A DNA stretch of 64,000 bases from Aliiroseovarius sediminilitoris (GTDB taxonomy: Bacteria; Pseudomonadota; Alphaproteobacteria; Rhodobacterales; Rhodobacteraceae), in contig NZ_FOJB01000001.1 of NCBI RefSeq assembly GCF_900109955.1, forward strand, positions 62,001-126,000. The letters run 5' to 3'. The translations under genes were made by a program, and so were the position numbers. Below, one piece after another: positions 44,390 through 52,382 of this stretch. The notes under the pieces were generated by a model, which saw nothing but the letters and a program-made list of their open reading frames with translations, did not search any database and was not told the DNA's origin. Position 1 is the first letter of the stretch, and each line of letters begins with the position of its first letter.

Positions 44390-45010
44390 ATGACCCGTAT
44401 CCTTCCTGGCGTGATCGCCATGGCCGCCATCGTGGTGGCGTCAAACATCCTGGTGCAGCATCTGTTCGGCCAATGGCTGACATGGGGTGCTTTCACATAT
44501 CCTTTTGCCTTTCTTGTCACGGACGTGATGAACCGCGTCTATGGCCCGTCGGCTGCGCGCAAGGTTGTCTTTGCTGGCTTCGTCACCGGTGTGATTTGCA
44601 GCTTTATCGGCACCCAGATCATTGGTGAGTTTGGACCGCTTGTGACTTTGCGCATTGCGATCGCCTCTGGCCTTGCCTTCCTGACGGCACAGCTTCTGGA
44701 CGTTGCTATCTTTGATCGATTGCGGGGCGGCAAATGGTGGCGCGCACCTGTGGCCAGCACCATCATCGGTGGCACGGTGGACACCGCGATCTTCTTCACC
44801 ATCGCCTTCTCTGCCAGTCTTGCGTTCCTTGAAATCGGCAATGATGTTGGCTGGGCGAACGAGGTTCTGCCAATGCTTGGCAGTGGTCCGAACGCCCCGC
44901 TTTGGATATCTCTCGCGGTGGCCGATTGGCTGGTAAAAATGGCGATTGCATTTGTCGCACTGGTTCCATTTCGCCTCATTGTCACGAAACTTTCACCAAA
45001 TCCTGCGTGA
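44390..45010 (+). CDS. yhhQ: Queuosine precursor transporter (YhhQ/DUF165)
   Basis: Inner-membrane protein of 206 residues of the VUT family that imports preQ0/preQ1 for tRNA queuosine modification. About six helices are visible. Conserved text includes VASNILVQHLFGQWLTWGAF TYPFAFLVTDVMNRVYGPSA AR, and SGLAFLTAQLLDVAIFDRLR. The ATG at 44390 fits the family; a TTG 21 bases upstream is possible. A short structured unit follows, before arfB. Confidence 0.88.
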   Translation: MTRILPGVIAMAAIVVASNILVQHLFGQWLTWGAFTYPFAFLVTDVMNRVYGPSAARKVVFAGFVTGVICSFIGTQIIGEFGPLVTLRIAIASGLAFLTAQLLDVAIFDRLRGGKWWRAPVASTIIGGTVDTAIFFTIAFSASLAFLEIGNDVGWANEVLPMLGSGPNAPLWISLAVADWLVKMAIAFVALVPFRLIVTKLSPNPA

Positions 45011-45078
45011 AAAGTTTTGACAAACGCAAAATCTGTGGCAACCTCCTAGATATAGAAACAACGAGAAAGGAGGTGTCC

Positions 45079-45120
45079 ATGTCAAGAGATACAACGGAGC
45101 GAGGTGCCGGGACAATCTAG
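45079..45120 (+). CDS. 13-residue candidate peptide MSRDTTERGAGTI
   Basis: ATG at 45079 lies three bases after AAGGAGGTG (six bases after its GGAGG core), optimal for initiation, and the frame reads 13 codons to TAG. The peptide is polar and resembles no toxin or membrane peptide. The strength of its ribosome-binding site is out of proportion to its size, so it is either a true leader/small protein or a decoy for ribosomes. Confidence 0.4.
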   Translation: MSRDTTERGAGTI

Positions 45121-45214
45121 GTCGCGACTTTCCGGGGCAGCCCCCGGTGAGGAATGCGGATCTTATTGACCCAACTTCTTGGCAGTCTAACCGGTCCCAC
45201 CTCCTTAATTCTCG

Positions 45215-45250
45215 AAAGGGTCGTCCCAAAGCGGGCGACCCTTTTCTTTT
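45215..45250 (+). terminator. Intrinsic terminator before arfB
   Basis: AAAGGGTCG (45215-45223) pairs with CGACCCTTT (45236-45244), with an inner CCC/GGG pairing, followed by a T-rich tail to 45250. Nine-base-pair stem and U-tract make a strong plus-strand terminator, 49 bases before the arfB start. Confidence 0.88.
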
Positions 45251-45298
45251 GGCATTTCCGGGATTTCCGTTTTGGATCCAATTCGATAAGTTGCCGCC

Positions 45299-45718
45299 AT
45301 GATCCGCGTGACCGACGATATCACCCTGCAAGATTGGGAGCTGAGTGAAAGTTTCACTCGCAGTTCCGGCCCCGGCGGGCAGAACGTGAACAAGGTCGCG
45401 ACTGCGGTCGAACTTCGGTTTGAAGCCGCGCGATCGCCGAGTCTGACCCCGCCCGTGAAAACGCGGCTGAAGCGGATCGCGGGGCGCAAATGGACGCAAG
45501 ACGGCGCGATTGTGATCCGGGCAGAAGAAACGCGCAGCCAAGCCCGCAACCGCGAGATCGCGCAAAACCGCCTTGTCGAAATGATACGCCGCGCACTGGT
45601 CGCACCAAAACGGCGGATTGCCACCAAGCCCACCCTGGGGTCGAAAAAACGCAGGCTGGACGCAAAGACCCGCCGCAGCCAAATCAAAGCCCTGCGCGGG
45701 CGCATCGACGACGATTAA
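45299..45718 (+). CDS. arfB: Alternative ribosome-rescue factor ArfB (YaeJ)
   Basis: Peptidyl-tRNA hydrolase of 139 residues that rescues stalled ribosomes without a stop codon. The catalytic GGQ motif is in SSGPGGQNVNKVATAVELRF near residue 27, and the C-terminal tail is very basic (KRRLDAKTRRSQIKALRG), as needed to enter the empty mRNA channel. SmpB is encoded at 3.4 kb, so both rescue systems are present. It starts 49 bp after a terminator and so needs its own promoter. Confidence 0.93.
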   Translation: MIRVTDDITLQDWELSESFTRSSGPGGQNVNKVATAVELRFEAARSPSLTPPVKTRLKRIAGRKWTQDGAIVIRAEETRSQARNREIAQNRLVEMIRRALVAPKRRIATKPTLGSKKRRLDAKTRRSQIKALRGRIDDD

Positions 45719-45737
45719 CCTGACTGGAGCCTTACCT

Positions 45738-47015
45738 ATGTCGGACACCCCCACCCTTCTGCAACGTCGCGCGCGGCTTCTTGGCCCGAACATGACGACG
45801 TTTTACAGCGATCCCGTTCACATCGTGCGTGGTGAAGGGGCCTGGCTATGGGATGCCGATGGGAACAGATTCCTTGATTGTTATAACAACGTGCCCCATG
45901 TGGGACACGCCCATCCGAAAGTGGTCGAAGCAATCACCCAACAGGCTGCCACATTGAACACACACACCCGCTATCTGCACGAAGGCATCTTGGATTACGC
46001 CGAGCGGCTGACCGGCACGATGGATCATGACCTGGATACCATGATCATGGTTTGCACCGGGTCCGAGGCCAACGACATCGCCCTGCGTATGGGGCGCGCT
46101 GTGACGGGCAAGACGGGGATCATCTGCACCGATAACACATATCACGGAAACACCGATCTGGTGTCGCATCTGTCGGCCAAGAAAACACCCATTGGCGGCG
46201 CGGTCGAATGGGTCAAGAAAGTGCCATCGCCGGACACGCTGACCCCGCTGGGTGGTCGTGACGAGGCGCAATCGCAAGCCTTTGCAGACGAGGTTCAGGC
46301 GGCGATCGACGCACTTGAAGCTGAAGGTCACGGCTTTGGCACCCTGATCCTTGATCCGTTCTTTGCCAACGAAGGGCTGCCCGAGCTGTCCCACGGCTTC
46401 CTTGACCCGACCGTTGATGTGGTTCGCAAAGCCGGCGGCGTCATCATCGCGGACGAGGTGCAGCCGGGTTTTGGCCGAACGGGTGGTCATTTCTGGGGAC
46501 ATCAACGGATCGGCTTAGCACCAGACATCGTGACCATGGGCAAACCGATGGGAAACGGCCACCCGGTTGCCGCCGTTGTCACCCGACCCGAGATCATGGC
46601 CGAATTTCGCAATCGTTTCGGCTATTTCAACACGTTTGGCGGCAATCCTGTTGCCGTCGCTGCCGCTTCAGCCGTGTTGGACGTGCTGGAAGAGGAGGGC
46701 CTGATGACAAATGCCCTCAGAATCGGCGAGCACCTGGAGAAGCTGCTTTGCCAAGTCAAGCATATCAACACGGCCGACATTCGCGGGGCAGGCCTGTTCT
46801 GGTGCGTCGAGTTTGACATAGATGGCGACACCGAAGCCGCCGCGCCGTTCTGTGCGCGACTGGTGGACGAGATGCGCAATCGCGGGGTGCTGCTACACTC
46901 GGTCGGGCGCCATTACCACGGCATCAAGATTCGTCCACCCATGTGTTTTGATCGCGCGCAGGCCGAACTTCTGGCTGAAACGCTTGATGCCGCAATGAAA
47001 GCGCTGCCCGCATGA
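45738..47015 (+). CDS. Class III aminotransferase / ammonia-phospholyase-like (AGXT2L-like)
   Basis: PLP enzyme of 425 residues. [22 protein letters not shown] is the AGXT2L-like N-terminus, [17 protein letters not shown] the cofactor phosphate loop, [14 protein letters not shown] the aspartate motif, and [14 protein letters not shown] the Schiff-base Lys region. The N-x-V-x-H-V-G-H pattern is shared with ethanolamine-phosphate and phosphohydroxylysine phospho-lyases. Together with the kinase gene that overlaps it by 4 bp, it may eliminate phosphate and ammonia from a phosphorylated amino alcohol. An ordinary transaminase role remains possible. Confidence 0.82.
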   Translation: MSDTPTLLQRRARLLGPNMTTFYSDPVHIVRGEGAWLWDADGNRFLDCYNNVPHVGHAHPKVVEAITQQAATLNTHTRYLHEGILDYAERLTGTMDHDLDTMIMVCTGSEANDIALRMGRAVTGKTGIICTDNTYHGNTDLVSHLSAKKTPIGGAVEWVKKVPSPDTLTPLGGRDEAQSQAFADEVQAAIDALEAEGHGFGTLILDPFFANEGLPELSHGFLDPTVDVVRKAGGVIIADEVQPGFGRTGGHFWGHQRIGLAPDIVTMGKPMGNGHPVAAVVTRPEIMAEFRNRFGYFNTFGGNPVAVAAASAVLDVLEEEGLMTNALRIGEHLEKLLCQVKHINTADIRGAGLFWCVEFDIDGDTEAAAPFCARLVDEMRNRGVLLHSVGRHYHGIKIRPPMCFDRAQAELLAETLDAAMKALPA

Positions 47016-47953
47016 GCGCGCTGAAACAGGCCCTCGCGGCGTGGGATGCGAAGGACATTCGCATGATCAAGAACCGCGAAAACGTGGTTCACGAAGTGCG
47101 CATTGACGGACGTCCCGCCGCACTGCGCCTGCACAGGCCCGGCTATCAAAGCAAGGCTTCGATCCAGTCGGAGCTGGACTGGATGGCCGGATTGGCGTCT
47201 GCGGGGATGCGCGTGCCCGCCCCCATCCCGATGCGATCCGGCGACACGGTGGCCGATCTGGGTGCAGGTCAGATCGCGACGGTGGTTTCGTGGGTTGACG
47301 GTGCGCCGATTGGTGAAGGTGGCGTGCCGCTGCCGGGAACCGAGGTGGACCAAGTTGCGCTTTATCACTGTGTGGGGCGCGAGCTGGCAACCCTGCACAA
47401 CCTGACCGACGCTATGATTCTGCCTCAGGGTTTCTCGCGCCACCGTTGGGACATTCCTGGCCTTTTGGGCGACAATCCCTTCTGGGGCCGGTTCTGGGAG
47501 AGCCCCGCTTTGACCGAGGGTGAACGCGCCCTGATCCTGCGTGCCCGTGCTGTGGCGCATGACATGGTGACGGCGTTTGCCGAAGATGGCGCCGATTTCG
47601 GACTGATCCACGCAGACGCCCTGCGCGAAAACATCTTTGTCAAAGACGGTGAGCTGACGTTGATCGACTTCGACGACGCGGGCTTTGGCTTCCGCATCTA
47701 TGATCTGGCCGTGATGATGACCCAGAACGAGGATGAACCCGCCGCCGATGCCATCCGCGATGCCGCAATCGCAGGCTACCGCACCCTCCGCTCGTTCCCT
47801 CATGATGCGGAAGCCCTGCTTCCGCTGTTCGTAATGATCCGCCGGTTTGCCTCGATGGGTTGGGCCGTGCCGCGAAATCCGCCCGACGGCCCGGCCGTGC
47901 GGGACTATGCTCAGAAAGCTGTCAGGGCCGCACGCACGTTCCTGAGGGCATAG
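47012..47953 (+). CDS. Aminoglycoside-phosphotransferase-fold small-molecule kinase
   Basis: Protein of 313 residues of the APH/choline kinase superfamily. The nucleotide lysine region is AALRLHRPGYQSKASIQSEL, the catalytic loop LIHADALRENIF, and the metal site TLIDFDDAGFGFRIYDLAVM. The substrate is likely a hydroxy-amine, since this kinase subfamily pairs with AGXT2L-like phospho-lyases; hydroxylysine kinase is the best-known analogue. Its ATG overlaps the aminotransferase stop (ATGA). Confidence 0.82.
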   Translation: MSALKQALAAWDAKDIRMIKNRENVVHEVRIDGRPAALRLHRPGYQSKASIQSELDWMAGLASAGMRVPAPIPMRSGDTVADLGAGQIATVVSWVDGAPIGEGGVPLPGTEVDQVALYHCVGRELATLHNLTDAMILPQGFSRHRWDIPGLLGDNPFWGRFWESPALTEGERALILRARAVAHDMVTAFAEDGADFGLIHADALRENIFVKDGELTLIDFDDAGFGFRIYDLAVMMTQNEDEPAADAIRDAAIAGYRTLRSFPHDAEALLPLFVMIRRFASMGWAVPRNPPDGPAVRDYAQKAVRAARTFLRA

Positions 47954-47962
47954 CGCATCAGT

Positions 47963-49255
47963 CTAGACGATCACATCTAGTTTCGGCTGTGCGCCAACCC
48001 CGAACACCCGCTTGTAGCGCGCAATCTCATCCGCTGGCCCCATTGCCTTGTTGGGATTATCCGACAGTTTCACCGTCGCCCGCCCGTTCGCCCCGACCGC
48101 TTTGCAGACCAGCGAGAACGGGGCGAGGGTGTCGTTTGGCACAAGCCCACGGAAGTCATTTGTCAGTAGCGTCCCCCAACCGAAACTGGTGCGCACACGA
48201 CCTGCGAATTGTTGGTGCAACTCGATGATCTTGTCCGTGTCCAGCCCGTCTGAGAAGATTACCATTTTCTGGGTCGGATCCTCACCCCGGTCTTTCCACC
48301 ACTTGATCGCAATCTCGGCCCCGGTGGCTGGGTCGCCGCTGTCCACCCGGATACCTGTCCAGCCGGCCAGCCAATCGGGTGCGCGGTCAAGAAACCCTTG
48401 GGTTCCATATGTGTCGGGCAGGATGATCCGCAGATTGCCGTCATGCTCTTCCTGCCAGTCGGCCAGAACATCATAGGGCGCGCGCGCCAGTTCGTCGTCA
48501 TCATCGGCCAACGCAGCGTAGACCATAGGAAGTTCATGCGCGTTTGTTCCGATTGCCTCGATGTCGCGCTTCATGGCAATCGAACAGTTCGAGGTGCCGA
48601 CAAAACGATCCCCCAGCCCCTCGATCATCGCCTGCACACACCAATCCTGCCACAGATAGCTGTGGCGGCGTCTTGTCCCGAAATCGGCAAGGCGCAGCCC
48701 GTCCAGCTTGCGCAGCCGTTCGATCTTTTCCCAGATACGGGTCATGGCGCGGGCATAGAGCACCTGAAGCTCAAACTTGCCCATGCCACGTAATACCGCG
48801 CGGCCCCGAAGTTCCATCAAGACGGCAAGCGCGGGAATTTCCCACAGCATGACCTCGGGCCATGAACCTTCGAAGGTCAGCTCGTATTGATCGCCCACCC
48901 GCTCAAGGTGATAATCCGGCAGCCGCATCCCTTCAAACCATTCCATGAAGTCCGAACGAAACATCTGGCGCTTGCCATAGAACATGTTCCCGCGCAGCCA
49001 TGTGCTTTCGCCGCGCGACAGGGACAGCGAGCGGATATGATCCAACTGCTCGCGCAACTCACCTTCGTCGATCAGGTCGGCCAGCGGCACCGACTTGGTG
49101 CGATTGATCAGGCTGAATGTAACATGGGTGTCCGGTTTGTTGCGAAACACCGACTGACACATCAGCAGCTTATAGAAATCCGTGTCGATCAATGACCGCA
49201 CGATGGGATCAATCTTCCAGTGGTGATTGTAAACCCGGCTGGCAATATCAGGCAT
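47963..49255 (-). CDS. pncB: Nicotinate phosphoribosyltransferase
   Basis: NAD salvage enzyme of 430 residues converting nicotinate and PRPP to nicotinate mononucleotide, with optional ATP hydrolysis. Characteristic are SLIDTDFYKLLMCQSVF, FGTRRRHSYLWQD, FVGTSNCSIAMKRDIEAIGT NAHE with the phosphorylated His region, WTGIRVDSGDP, and FSDGLDTDKI. The ATG follows the pncA TAG directly (TAGATG), so the pair is co-translated: nicotinamide to nicotinate to mononucleotide. Confidence 0.95.
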   Translation of the reverse strand: MPDIASRVYNHHWKIDPIVRSLIDTDFYKLLMCQSVFRNKPDTHVTFSLINRTKSVPLADLIDEGELREQLDHIRSLSLSRGESTWLRGNMFYGKRQMFRSDFMEWFEGMRLPDYHLERVGDQYELTFEGSWPEVMLWEIPALAVLMELRGRAVLRGMGKFELQVLYARAMTRIWEKIERLRKLDGLRLADFGTRRRHSYLWQDWCVQAMIEGLGDRFVGTSNCSIAMKRDIEAIGTNAHELPMVYAALADDDDELARAPYDVLADWQEEHDGNLRIILPDTYGTQGFLDRAPDWLAGWTGIRVDSGDPATGAEIAIKWWKDRGEDPTQKMVIFSDGLDTDKIIELHQQFAGRVRTSFGWGTLLTNDFRGLVPNDTLAPFSLVCKAVGANGRATVKLSDNPNKAMGPADEIARYKRVFGVGAQPKLDVIV

Positions 49256-49864
49256 CTAAGGCTCCAGTGTCACGCCCGCCGCGCGCATGTCAGCGCGGGC
49301 AGCATCCAGCGATCCGTCAAGGTCAATCGCGCGACACGCTTGTTCCCACACCGTCACATCGAACCCGAGCCGCGCGCCATCTATGGCCGAATAGGCCACG
49401 CAGAAATCCGTGGCCAAACCGACAAGTGTCAGCTTTTCGACCCCGCGTGTGCGCAGATAACCTTCCAGCCCGGTCGGGGTGGTCCGGTCATTTTCAAAGA
49501 ATGCAGAATAACTGTCGATCTCGGCTCGAAACCCCTTGCGGATGATCATATCGGCCCGGTCGCGATGCAGGTGATCGTGAAGCTTGGCCCCTATGCTGCC
49601 CTGAATGCAGTGATCGGGCCACAGCACTTGCGTGCCATAGGGCATCTTGGCGGTCTGATAGGGATCTTTCCCGTCGTGTGAGGACGCAAAGGAGCTGTGA
49701 CCAGCCGGGTGCCAGTCCTGTGTGAACACCTTGACCGAGAATTCGGGCAGCATCTCGTTGATCAGGGGGATGATCGCGTCCCCGTTCGCCACCGCCAGCG
49801 CACCACCGGGGCAGAAGTCATTCTGCACGTCGATTACGATCAGGGCTTCGTTTGCATCACGCAT
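49256..49864 (-). CDS. pncA: Nicotinamidase
   Basis: Hydrolase of 202 residues converting nicotinamide to nicotinate. The catalytic triad is Asp12 (IVIDVQNDFCPGG), Lys110 (IIRKGF) and Cys155 (ATDFCVAYSA). The DWHPAGHSSFA and WPDHCIQGS segments include the metal-site His residues. AAGGAGG lies seven bases before the ATG. It is the first gene of the pncA-pncB unit and is divergent from trhO. Confidence 0.95.
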   Translation of the reverse strand: MRDANEALIVIDVQNDFCPGGALAVANGDAIIPLINEMLPEFSVKVFTQDWHPAGHSSFASSHDGKDPYQTAKMPYGTQVLWPDHCIQGSIGAKLHDHLHRDRADMIIRKGFRAEIDSYSAFFENDRTTPTGLEGYLRTRGVEKLTLVGLATDFCVAYSAIDGARLGFDVTVWEQACRAIDLDGSLDAARADMRAAGVTLEP

Positions 49865-49964
49865 AAGCGATCCTCCTTGAAACTCAATGGGTAAGGTTCG
49901 CATCCGGGCGGGTCAAGCAATTGGACGTCTTGATCCTTTGAAAATAGGGGCGTATGCCGCCAGT

Positions 49965-50873
49965 ATGTATACGATCGCTGCACTCTATCATTTCACCCGT
50001 TTCGACAACCCGGCTGCTTTGCAGGCCCCGCTTCTGGACGTTGCCCGGCGCGAAGGGATATCGGGATCGCTTCTGTTGGCGCAGGAAGGCATCAACGGCA
50101 CGATTGCCGGATCGCGCACAGGCATTGACGCGATCCTGACCTATATCCGCAAACTGCCCGGTTGTGCGGATCTGTCGTGGAAGGAATCCACCGCGAATGA
50201 CCAACCATTCGGCAAGATGAAGGTGCGGTTGAAGAAAGAGATCGTGACCATGGGCGTGCCGGATGTCGATCCGCGCGCCTCGGTCGGGCATTACGTGATG
50301 CCCGAAGAGTGGAACGATCTGATCTCGCAAGATGATGTCGTGGTCATCGACACCCGCAACGATTACGAGGTTGCGATCGGAACGTTTGAAGGCGCGGTTG
50401 ATCCGAAGACCAAGACCTTTCGCGAATTCCCCGACTGGTGGGCGCAAAACAAGGACCGCTTCCACAACAAGCGTGTGGCGATGTTCTGCACAGGCGGCAT
50501 CCGCTGCGAGAAATCGACCAACTTCCTGATCAGCCAGGGGGTCGAGGATGTGTATCACCTGAAAGGTGGCATTCTTCAGTATCTTGAAGACGTGCCGGCA
50601 GAGGACAGCAAATGGGATGGCGCTTGCTTTGTCTTTGACAACCGCGTGTCGGTCGAACATGGCCTGGCCGAAGGTCCGCACGAGTTGTGCCACGCCTGTC
50701 GCCGCCCCATCCTGCCAGACGACAAGAACCGCCCGGAATTTGAAGACGGCGTCAGTTGCCACCAGTGCATAGACGAATTTGAGGAAGCCCGGCGCGACCG
50801 GTTCAGAGAACGGCAGAAGCAAATGGCTCTGGCGCGCGCGCGCGGCGAACGACACTTGGGCCGGGAGATGTAG
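49965..50873 (+). CDS. trhO: tRNA uridine(34) 5-hydroxylase TrhO (rhodanese-like)
   Basis: Protein of 302 residues of the YceA/TrhO family, which makes 5-hydroxyuridine at position 34 of tRNA with oxygen. An N-terminal acylphosphatase-like domain (YHFTRFDNPAALQ, AQEGINGTIAG) precedes a rhodanese domain with the active Cys175 in FCTGGIRCEKS. The C-terminus carries CHACRRPI and SCHQC Cys pairs. The start at 49965 gives MYTIAALYHF; an earlier in-frame start would add 26 residues. Confidence 0.9.
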   Translation: MYTIAALYHFTRFDNPAALQAPLLDVARREGISGSLLLAQEGINGTIAGSRTGIDAILTYIRKLPGCADLSWKESTANDQPFGKMKVRLKKEIVTMGVPDVDPRASVGHYVMPEEWNDLISQDDVVVIDTRNDYEVAIGTFEGAVDPKTKTFREFPDWWAQNKDRFHNKRVAMFCTGGIRCEKSTNFLISQGVEDVYHLKGGILQYLEDVPAEDSKWDGACFVFDNRVSVEHGLAEGPHELCHACRRPILPDDKNRPEFEDGVSCHQCIDEFEEARRDRFRERQKQMALARARGERHLGREM

Positions 50874-50919
50874 CGCCCTGACGATCTAGGTTTCGTGTAG
50901 GATACGAAATTGGTTGTTG

Positions 50920-52020
50920 TCAGAGCCTGCTGACATCAAACGCAGCGCCCGTCATCTGCTTGATCAGAGTGAACAATAGCGTGGCTGACGCTACCGAGCT
51001 TTCCGTGACCAGCACTGTGTCCTGGTGATAGATCGGGAATTTTCCGGCGCTGAACAATCCGTCGGCTGTGGTCAGATCAATCACGAACACACTGCGTGTA
51101 TTGCCTGGCCCCGACCGATCTGCACGAACCGCCTTGGGTGAATATTCCCGAAGAATAAGAATGCCCTTTGGGTTGGCCCGCATATCGGTCAGACCGCCAA
51201 TCAATGACATCGCATCAAGTGCAGATATCTCGGCAGTCTCGAACGGAACGATGGCTTCGCGGCTGGCCGCGCCGAGAGAGCGGAAATAGCGATCGTCCTT
51301 TTCAATAGCGACTTTGTCGCCGGGCAGCAGTAGGGCGTCATTTCGCGGATTGCTCAGCACTTGCTCAAGCGGACGGCGGTAGGTCGCGCTGCCTCGGATC
51401 AGTTTGACCTGCGGATTCTGTATCTGAGCGGAAGGGCCGCCGGCGGCTGAGATGGCATTCAGAATTGTGAAATTCGGATCATCGACTTGTATTGGGCCGG
51501 GCCGGTTCACACCCGATACCATCGAGATCGTTCCACGGGTCCCTTGCCGTACATTCAATTGCACTTGCGCAGAGGGGATCACCTCTTCGTATTTTCGTTG
51601 AATGCGTGCGCGGGCAGCCGAATGTGGCAACCCCGCAATATTTAGTGTTCCGACGAAGGGCAAGAATATCGTCCCGGCGGGCGAAACCTGCATATCCTGC
51701 ATTCGAACGGTATTCTGGCCTGGTGATGCCAAAAGCGAATTTTCTTCACTGTCCCAGACAATAACATCCACCAGGTCGAATGGCCGAATTGGCTTGTCCG
51801 CAGCCGGAGTTCCACGGTTTGGCCATGAATAGGAACCATTGGTGTTGGGCGCAGGCCACCGTGAAATCGACGACAGGGTCTCGCGTGAAACCCGGTAAAT
51901 AGCGATATCAGACCGTTCCTGCGTCTCGTTTCCTATGATCTCGCTCTGAAGCGCACCCCCCCGGGGCAGCCCGCAACTTGCCATGCTTAGCAATAAAAGA
52001 GCGGTTAGAATTAAACGCAT
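50920..52020 (-). CDS. Outer-membrane polysaccharide export lipoprotein (Wza/KpsD-like)
   Basis: Lipoprotein of 366 residues with lipobox LLLSMASC (Cys16). The poly-export (PES) domain includes RPFDLVDVIVWD, PAGTIFLPFVGTLNIAGLPH SAARARI and VQLNVRQG. SLBB-like segments follow (VSGVNRPGPIQV, GDKVAIEKDDRYF). It should form the outer-membrane channel for the capsule exported by the KpsMTE genes at 60-63 kb. It lies downstream of the sulfotransferase group on the same strand after a 188-bp gap. It starts the shift to lower GC. Confidence 0.9.
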   Translation of the reverse strand: MRLILTALLLLSMASCGLPRGGALQSEIIGNETQERSDIAIYRVSRETLSSISRWPAPNTNGSYSWPNRGTPAADKPIRPFDLVDVIVWDSEENSLLASPGQNTVRMQDMQVSPAGTIFLPFVGTLNIAGLPHSAARARIQRKYEEVIPSAQVQLNVRQGTRGTISMVSGVNRPGPIQVDDPNFTILNAISAAGGPSAQIQNPQVKLIRGSATYRRPLEQVLSNPRNDALLLPGDKVAIEKDDRYFRSLGAASREAIVPFETAEISALDAMSLIGGLTDMRANPKGILILREYSPKAVRADRSGPGNTRSVFVIDLTTADGLFSAGKFPIYHQDTVLVTESSVASATLLFTLIKQMTGAAFDVSRL

Positions 52021-52208
52021 AGCGCCCCCGGAAACACCTCGTTAGCTGGCGGCCACCCTATGCGGTGGGGGCATACGGAACAAGCCTAATTCTGGCGATA
52101 GGCGCCTGTCCGACACAAGTTTACAACAAGCGCATTTTCCATGAGCGGCAGACGCTGCGTGCGGCAAACGAACGTGAAACGAGTGGCGGCACGGTTTGCC
52201 GCAAAGGT

Positions 52209-52382
52209 TCAAGTTTCGGGGACCTTACTTTCAAACTCTTGCAGCTCTTGCTCCAGTTCAGAAACTCTTTCCTCAAGTTTCTGTACATCCTTTTTCAAAG
52301 CAGCGTTTTCATATCTCAGGAAATCCAGATACGCGGCCAGTTTCTTGGGTTCTGGTAACAACTCGAACTCTTGAATGATCAT
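52209..52382 (-). CDS. 57-residue coiled-coil protein coupled to a sulfotransferase
   Basis: Reading ATG at 52382 to TGA at 52209 gives MIIQEFELLPEPKKLAAYLD followed by a charged heptad region (FLRYENAALKKDVQKLEERV SELEQELQEF) and SKVPET. The Leu and Val heptads from about residue 19 to 50 form a two-stranded coiled coil. AGGAGG lies seven bases upstream, inside the end of the sulfotransferase gene. The ATG overlaps that gene's TGA as ATGA. Tight coupling and the strong site make this a real gene; the function is unknown, perhaps oligomerisation of a polysaccharide enzyme. Confidence 0.7.
   Translation of the reverse strand: MIIQEFELLPEPKKLAAYLDFLRYENAALKKDVQKLEERVSELEQELQEFESKVPET

Larger units (their letters stand above)
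45061..45250 (+). ncRNA. Candidate structured RNA or leader-peptide unit
   Basis: Between yhhQ and arfB. AAGGAGGTG at 45067-45075 is a near-perfect Shine-Dalgarno and has an exact reverse complement, CACCTCCTT, at 45198-45206, so a 9-bp long-range stem could hide it. Between them lie a 13-codon ORF, a CCGGGG/CCCCGG hairpin near 45132-45147 and other GC-rich stretches. An intrinsic terminator ends the unit. I do not recognise an Rfam family. It may be an attenuator-like leader, a dual-function sRNA or a free short RNA; no downstream gene other than arfB exists for it to control in cis. Confidence 0.5.

Noticed and set aside
45017-45052. TTGACA and TAGATA as a promoter for the short RNA unit
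   Set aside because: The spacing is 24 bases, too long for a standard sigma-70 promoter, so no promoter is called although transcription from here is plausible.
50891-50909. TTTCGT/ACGAAA hairpin between trhO and the Wza-like gene
   Set aside because: Short AT-containing stem with no clear T-run on either strand; too weak to call a terminator.
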